From contig JAOUJX010000093.1 in NCBI GenBank assembly GCA_029882955.1, forward strand, positions 1-11,464: DNA of 11,464 bases. Direction: 5' to 3'. The translations under genes and the position numbers were made by a program. Position 1 is the first letter of the stretch. Every line of letters starts with the position of its first letter. Of this stretch, positions 7,090-11,464 are shown one piece after another. The notes below the pieces were generated by a model. It was not told the origin of the DNA and did no database searches. It saw only the letters and a list, made by a program, of their open reading frames with translations. The DNA comes from Gammaproteobacteria bacterium (GTDB lineage: Bacteria > Pseudomonadota > Gammaproteobacteria > GCA-001735895).

Positions 7090-7237
7090 TCGATAAAGAC
7101 AGGCCCTGCTTTAAATTGGCGAGTTCTGCCTGCCTCCGGATTGTCGAATATTTTCGCTAAACCGGCATCAAGGATGGTTGACTTTTATTGCGGAAAGTAG
7201 CCTAAATAGGGCTATATAAATCAGCAGGTATAAGCCA
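7090..7237 (+). promoter_or_regulatory. Leader of the MTH1187-family gene with a possible promoter
   Basis: TTGACT at 7178-7183 resembles a -35 element. The AT-rich stretch TAAATA (7203-7208), 19 bases later, is a poor -10 candidate; TATATAAAT (7213-7221) is AT-rich but too distant. The sequence was read for TPP riboswitch hallmarks, since the product probably binds thiamine, and none was recognised. Confidence 0.3.
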
Positions 7238-7540
7238 ATGAAAGTATTAGTCGATATATGCGTAGTACCAATGGGGGTCGGTATATCCGTATCTCCCTTC
7301 GTAGCCGAGTGTCAGAAAATTTTTCAGGCCGCCGGCTTAAACCATCAAATGCATTCCTACGGAACTAATGTCGAAGGAGAGTGGGACGAGGTAATGGCTG
7401 CGGTCAAGCGGTGTCACGAAAAGTTACATGAATTAGGCGCGCCGCGTATAGGTAGTACTCTGAGGGTTGGTACTCGTGTTGATCGGGAACAGACTATGCA
7501 GGACAAGCTTGATAGCGTCAATGCAAAGCTTGATGCCTGA
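7238..7540 (+). CDS. MTH1187/YqgV-family thiamine-binding protein
   Basis: The 100-residue protein matches the small MTH1187 (DUF77) family: MKVLVDICVVPMGVGISVSP at the start, then MHSYGTNVEGEWDEVMAAVK and a C-terminal helical region with GAPRIGSTLRVGTRVD. Members form ferredoxin-like beta-alpha-beta-beta-alpha-beta folds that assemble as multimers; homologues bind thiamine or related vitamins, and the exact cellular role is unsettled. The length equals the usual family size of about 100 residues. There is no signal peptide, so it is cytoplasmic. It stands alone: 148 bases separate it from the GH130 gene, and its TGA at 7538-7540 directly abuts the stop codon of the convergent helicase gene. 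The ribosome site is weak (AGG about 11 bases upstream). The family call is strong; a link to the neighbouring sugar genes is not indicated. Confidence 0.93.
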   Translation: MKVLVDICVVPMGVGISVSPFVAECQKIFQAAGLNHQMHSYGTNVEGEWDEVMAAVKRCHEKLHELGAPRIGSTLRVGTRVDREQTMQDKLDSVNAKLDA

Positions 7541-9868
7541 TTATTCACTGGCCTGATGCCAGAACTCAAGTAGCGACTGCTCTAGACTGTCGATGGTTTC
7601 GCAGTGCTCTGGCTGCCAGTGGGCCGGGTAGTGTTGTTGGTAGGCATTGTGTTGAAATCGGCGGTCGAGCAGGATGACAATACCCCTGTCATTTTCACTG
7701 CGAATTACCCTTCCAGCGCTTTGCTGTACGCGGATAAGCCCGGGGAATCGATAGGCATGGTCGAAACCATTTAGGCCGAGCCGCTGGAAATCCTGCTCGA
7801 TGAGCTTTTGCTCATTGTTGGCCTGGGGCAAGCCGACACCGACGACGATAGCACCGATCAGTGATTCTCCCTGGTAGTCGATGCCCTCGGCGAATATTCC
7901 TCCCATAATGACGAAGCCCAGTGTTTTTTCGCCCGCGCTAAACTTATTTAAGAAATCACGGCGTTCGCCGTCGCTGGAGTCTCTGGATTGCTGCATGGTC
8001 GGTACAGCCCTGTAGCGTGTTAGAAAACGGTCGTAAACCTGCTGCATGAAATAGTAGGACGAGAAAAACACCAGATAATTGCCCGGGCGAGTTTGATAGC
8101 AGCGGTGTATCGTTGCACATATTTGATCGATGTAAGCCTCGCGTTGCTGATATCGCGTATCGACATAGCTACAGGTATTGACCCGCAGGCGTTCCTGCGG
8201 AAAGCTGGATTCCAGCCTGAGAGTCTGTGCCGGTGCTTCGAATCCTAGTGCCTGAAGAAAGTAGTTATCCGGGGTCAGAGTGGCCGAGAACCCGCATACC
8301 GAATCGAATAGTGGATAAATTTCGCGCAGATATTCGAAAGCATTCAGACATAATAGTTTTATCTGCCGATGCTTTAGTGGCTTAATGCTAATCGTTTTGT
8401 GGTGGTCGCCGTACAAATTGTGGATGGTCTGGTAGCGATAAACCGCTTTCGCGAACTCGAGCGTTTCTGCGCTTATCTTTTTATCACCGAAAATATCCAG
8501 ATTTAATTTTTCACTGAATCGTCGTACCGCTTTGGTGAAAGGCAGGTTGATTTCATCGCTGACAGCCTGTTCTAGCTGTTGTTCACGAAGATGTTTATCG
8601 AGTGCACGATTGACGCCGTTCAAGGCGCGGACGATTTCGGCATTATTGTTTTTCTCGGTAGCCAGTTTGATTTGTCGGCGGCTTATTTCTGCCGAATACA
8701 TGCTGCGAGCTCTGTCCACCAGATTATGTAATTCATCAATCAGCAACAGTTTGCGCTGATTGTCGGTTTTGAAATAACTCAATTGCACCATGGGGTCGAA
8801 GACGTAGTTCAGGTCAGCGATGATGATGTCTACCCAGGGCAGCATTTGTAGCGAAAGTTCGAAGGGGCAGAGTTGATATTCGTCCGCAGTCCTGCGTAGG
8901 GTCTCGACTCCCAAATGCCGCTGCTGGATTAACGCTTGCCTGGCGGTGGCGAGACGGTCAAAAAAGCCAATACTGCGAATACACCTTCCTTCGCTGTCAA
9001 TTTCCCTGTCATCATTGTTACAGGGGCAGGCTTTAGCTTTGGCCTGAATGACTAAATAACTGACTTCCAGGCCTTGCTCGGCCATGTTTTCGACTGCTGC
9101 AATGGCCTGGTTTTGCCCCGATGTTTTGGCCGACAGGTAGACAATCTGGTCGATAATATCCTCCCCGATAGCCTTGACTGAGGGGAACAGCGTGCTGATG
9201 GTTTTGCCGGAACCGGTGGGCGCCTCGACCATCAGTTGTCCCTGGCGTTGAATATTTCGGTATACCTGCGAGGCAAAATAATGTTGCTGCGGGCGAAAAT
9301 CCTGATGTGGAAATTCGAGGCTGCTGGCGCTGCTCATGGTTTGTTGTCGTTGGGCCTCGATAAGCCGGTGCCAGTTCAAATACTGCTGCAAAATTTGATG
9401 AATGAATGCTTCCAGTTCGTTGCGCTCGAAGGTCTTTGTCTGACGATATTCCTGCTGGTTGAACAGGTTAACGTAGTTCAGGCTGGCGACAACGCGGTCA
9501 AGATTCTGTTCGATGGCGTAGCCTGCAGCATAGCACTTCACCTGCGCCCAGTGGGGTTCGTCGTAGCGCTCGGTAAACGAATTCATGAAGCTATATATGG
9601 TTTTAATTTCCTCTACACGCGGTGGACTTTCCTGATCGAAGAGTAAATCGATGCGCCCGCCAAGCTCGATTTTGGTTTCTTCGATTTCAAATTCGAGCTT
9701 AAGTCGATGCTCGGCGATGGCTTCTTTCTGATAACGTTTCTGTATCTTCTGGTGTGTGCGTAATCCTTCTAATGCAGAGGCCGAAGGCCCGCCCTCGAAA
9801 CCCAGGTTCCCGCTGCGACAACAAAATTCGACCAGTTGACGAATACCGATTTTCAGCGGGCTGGTCAT
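7541..9868 (-). CDS. XPD/DinG-like superfamily 2 DNA helicase with N-terminal PD-(D/E)XK domain and Fe-S cysteines
   Basis: The 775-residue protein starts with a Cas4/RecB-like nuclease-type domain (about 1-175): ALEGLRTHQKIQ (His39), GGRIDLLF (Asp74) and VEEIKT (Glu87, Lys89) form a complete PD-(D/E)XK set. A helicase core follows: FRPQQHYFASQVYR (Q-motif area), Walker A APTGSGKT (216-223), Walker B DELH (378-381), SATLTPDNY, FFSSYYFMQQV, GGIFAEGIDYQG and motif VI QSAGRVIRS (716-724). Between motifs Ia and II lie four cysteines (281, 283, 296, 334; ACPC, GRC, LCPFEL), positioned like the 4Fe-4S cluster of XPD, FANCJ and DinG. ATP-driven 5'-to-3' DNA unwinding is expected from the family. Its ATG overlaps the stop of the upstream nuclease gene (ATGA), without its own strong Shine-Dalgarno site, so translation is coupled. 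A joint repair role is inferred. Confidence 0.92.
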   Translation of the reverse strand: MTSPLKIGIRQLVEFCCRSGNLGFEGGPSASALEGLRTHQKIQKRYQKEAIAEHRLKLEFEIEETKIELGGRIDLLFDQESPPRVEEIKTIYSFMNSFTERYDEPHWAQVKCYAAGYAIEQNLDRVVASLNYVNLFNQQEYRQTKTFERNELEAFIHQILQQYLNWHRLIEAQRQQTMSSASSLEFPHQDFRPQQHYFASQVYRNIQRQGQLMVEAPTGSGKTISTLFPSVKAIGEDIIDQIVYLSAKTSGQNQAIAAVENMAEQGLEVSYLVIQAKAKACPCNNDDREIDSEGRCIRSIGFFDRLATARQALIQQRHLGVETLRRTADEYQLCPFELSLQMLPWVDIIIADLNYVFDPMVQLSYFKTDNQRKLLLIDELHNLVDRARSMYSAEISRRQIKLATEKNNNAEIVRALNGVNRALDKHLREQQLEQAVSDEINLPFTKAVRRFSEKLNLDIFGDKKISAETLEFAKAVYRYQTIHNLYGDHHKTISIKPLKHRQIKLLCLNAFEYLREIYPLFDSVCGFSATLTPDNYFLQALGFEAPAQTLRLESSFPQERLRVNTCSYVDTRYQQREAYIDQICATIHRCYQTRPGNYLVFFSSYYFMQQVYDRFLTRYRAVPTMQQSRDSSDGERRDFLNKFSAGEKTLGFVIMGGIFAEGIDYQGESLIGAIVVGVGLPQANNEQKLIEQDFQRLGLNGFDHAYRFPGLIRVQQSAGRVIRSENDRGIVILLDRRFQHNAYQQHYPAHWQPEHCETIDSLEQSLLEFWHQASE

Positions 9869-11464
9869 GTTTCGGTAACCGGTTGGTTGATCCAGCTGAC
9901 GCGAGCGAGTTCGTGTGGAATGCCATGGTCAGCAAAATAGGCCATCCAGCGCTGCTGGTTCTTCTGCAGTTTATCGCCGGGGCCTTTGACTTCGATCAGG
10001 CGGTAGCCTTCGTTGACAGGAAATAAAATCAGGTCGGGAAAGCCTGCACGGTGATTTCGTAGATCGCTTAAAATTCGCTGGAAAATTCTTTGCCAGTGTT
10101 GATGGTCAATGCGTTGCAATGCGAGTTTGATAATAGCGAGATCAAGATTATGCCAGTCGACCAGAGGATTCATCAGGCCCTGCTTTTTTTCCCAACACGC
10201 CGAGACAATATTCCAGATATCATCGTTATTCTTAAAGGAGCTCTCTATACGGTTAAAGATATCTTTTCGATTTTGAACAAAATCATGCGCATAAAAATCG
10301 CTGGGTTGGTATTGAAACGGATGGTAGAAAGCCCCCGGCAGAGGCTCAAAAATAGCATCCCAGATGAGCAATCCAAGTACGCCGTTAAAAAGACTGTTTT
10401 CCAGGAAATAGCATTGCTGCCCAGGGTGGCTTGACTGGTAGTGTTCGGCGACTGCCAGTTCTACGCTGCTATGATGATTCAGTTTTAATTCGACTATTTC
10501 GGGCTGGTACTGCCTGACCTCAACGACGGGTTCTAACCGATGACGTTTCACCAGACGAGTCGAAAATTCGTTGGCGAATTGAAGTTCTGCTTCGTCGACA
10601 GGTGAATCGATAATTTGTCTGCACATGTCTATTGACGCTTCGATATTCTTTTGCTGATGGTAAATGCGGGCGATGCGCTCACGGGCTGGCGGCTGATTGC
10701 ATTGGTTGTATAGGTCGAGTGCCTGATCGAGCTCCCCGACTCGCTCGATTTGTCGCGCGATATCATATTTCAGGCGTTCGGTTTTTCTGTAAACTGGTGA
10801 TTCGGGTCGCGCTGCTTCCGGCATACTGGCGAAGCAGGCCAGTAAACTCCCGGTATCGTCGCTGTCGGATAATTGAACCAGGGCATCAAGCTCATGTAGT
10901 AGCCAATACTGTTCAATCTCGAGGCCAGTGGTGAAAGGCCGACTCTCGGCGTCGATGCGATAGCTTTCGAACTGGTACAAACCCAGGTCGCGTAGTACGA
11001 AATCGGTCATTGATTGATTTAGATTGCCGAAAAAGAGCATCTGGACAAGGAGGTAGGTATTCTTTTGCTCGACTTTTATGAAGTTGTCGCTATCTAGCAG
11101 GTGGTTGAGAAAAGCCTGATCGATTTCAGCCAATAGATAATCTTTCAGTTCGTCACGTTTCAGATTTTTTAATTGTTCTGGTTTCGGGTGCAGGGCCAGT
11201 AATTCTTTTTTGCTGAACAAATTAGCGATGTGCTCAATTTCAAATGCCGTATCGAGCTGTATAAAACCTGCCCGCTGGAGTCGTAAGGCAGCCTCCGATA
11301 TGGAGTCTATTTCGGGGTATTTGAGCTTGCTTAGGCGAAACCAGAGGCTGCTGCGATTGAGCAGGCGGATGTAGAGTTTCTGGCTGTCTTCGGTAAGGCT
11401 GCGGAATTCTGTCAGGAATGCTAGCTGCTCGGCTTCGAGAATATCGGCGTAAACGTTTTCGACA
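9865..11464 (-). CDS. FAN1-like VRR-NUC domain nuclease (5' end beyond the window)
   Basis: The frame stays open from the TGA at 9867-9865 to the right edge, giving at least 532 residues; the Met at 11220 is internal, because 81 upstream codons encode conserved FAN1-type sequence (QKLYIRLLNRSSLWFR, LSKLKYPEI). Bacterial FAN1 proteins have about 550 residues, so only a short N-terminus is missing. After a SAP-like helical part (LKRDELKDYLL) and a TPR-like middle (IARQIERVGELDQALDLY), the nuclease region shows FLENSLFNGVLGLLIWD, GAFYHPFQYQPSDFY, then the VRR-NUC core GFPDLILF and YRLIEVKGPGDKLQKNQ. Counted from Met 11220 the catalytic set is Glu274, Asp396, Glu410 and Lys412, all present. FAN1 enzymes cut 5' flaps and act in interstrand cross-link repair. 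The gene is followed by the helicase with a 4-bp overlap, a pairing known in bacteria. Confidence 0.92.
   Translation of the reverse strand, partial: VENVYADILEAEQLAFLTEFRSLTEDSQKLYIRLLNRSSLWFRLSKLKYPEIDSISEAALRLQRAGFIQLDTAFEIEHIANLFSKKELLALHPKPEQLKNLKRDELKDYLLAEIDQAFLNHLLDSDNFIKVEQKNTYLLVQMLFFGNLNQSMTDFVLRDLGLYQFESYRIDAESRPFTTGLEIEQYWLLHELDALVQLSDSDDTGSLLACFASMPEAARPESPVYRKTERLKYDIARQIERVGELDQALDLYNQCNQPPARERIARIYHQQKNIEASIDMCRQIIDSPVDEAELQFANEFSTRLVKRHRLEPVVEVRQYQPEIVELKLNHHSSVELAVAEHYQSSHPGQQCYFLENSLFNGVLGLLIWDAIFEPLPGAFYHPFQYQPSDFYAHDFVQNRKDIFNRIESSFKNNDDIWNIVSACWEKKQGLMNPLVDWHNLDLAIIKLALQRIDHQHWQRIFQRILSDLRNHRAGFPDLILFPVNEGYRLIEVKGPGDKLQKNQQRWMAYFADHGIPHELARVSWINQPVTET

Noticed and set aside
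7070..7100. An intrinsic terminator after the short GH130 gene
   Set aside because: The palindrome could form a hairpin, but it is followed by ATAATCGATAAAG rather than a T-run, and it lies within the coding sequence.
7090..7237. A TPP riboswitch ahead of the thiamine-binding protein gene
   Set aside because: No CUGAGA-type core or the paired helices expected of a TPP element were recognised. A covariance-model search would settle it.
9236..9646. A 136-codon open frame on the plus strand
   Set aside because: It is antisense to the nuclease-type N-terminal domain of the helicase gene; its hydrophobic composition follows from the complementary codons and no family pattern is visible.

Overview
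The window looks like chromosomal DNA from an environmental gammaproteobacterium. This rests on moderate GC content, clear Shine-Dalgarno sites, and a FAN1-type VRR-NUC nuclease coupled to an XPD/DinG-like helicase. The taxonomic call is an inference; there is no rRNA or tRNA to anchor it. No mobile element, CRISPR array or RNA gene is visible.

Layout: (1) 1-401, the 3' end of a radical SAM gene of the AmrS / pyruvate-formate-lyase-activating type. (2) 402-748, a mostly non-coding stretch that holds, on the minus strand, an apparent broken remnant of a DsrE-like gene. (3) 749-7089, a four-gene carbohydrate module in the order GT4-helical domain fusion (+), long GH130 (-), GT4-cupin fusion (+), short GH130 (+). 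(4) 7238-7540, a small MTH1187-family thiamine-binding protein. (5) 7541-11464, a minus-strand operon in which a VRR-NUC nuclease gene, running off the right edge, overlaps by 4 nt (ATGA) with a helicase gene that has an N-terminal PD-(D/E)XK domain and four candidate iron-sulfur cysteines.

The carbohydrate module is the most interesting part. None of its four proteins has a visible signal peptide or membrane segment, so it should act in the cytoplasm. Two GT-B glycosyltransferases sit with two GH130 enzymes, a family of mannoside phosphorylases and hydrolases. One glycosyltransferase is fused to the cupin domain of type II phosphomannose isomerase, which points to mannose metabolism. The short GH130 keeps the residues expected of a phosphorylase, whereas the long one has lost several. 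A coherent reading is a system that makes and recycles an intracellular mannose-containing oligosaccharide, by analogy with the mannogen reserve of Leishmania. Substrate and product are inferred, not shown.

The nuclease/helicase pair is a DNA-repair unit, probably for structured or cross-linked DNA, and is functionally separate from the sugar genes. Two convergent gene junctions, 3097/3103 and 7540/7541, have essentially no spacer and no recognisable terminator.
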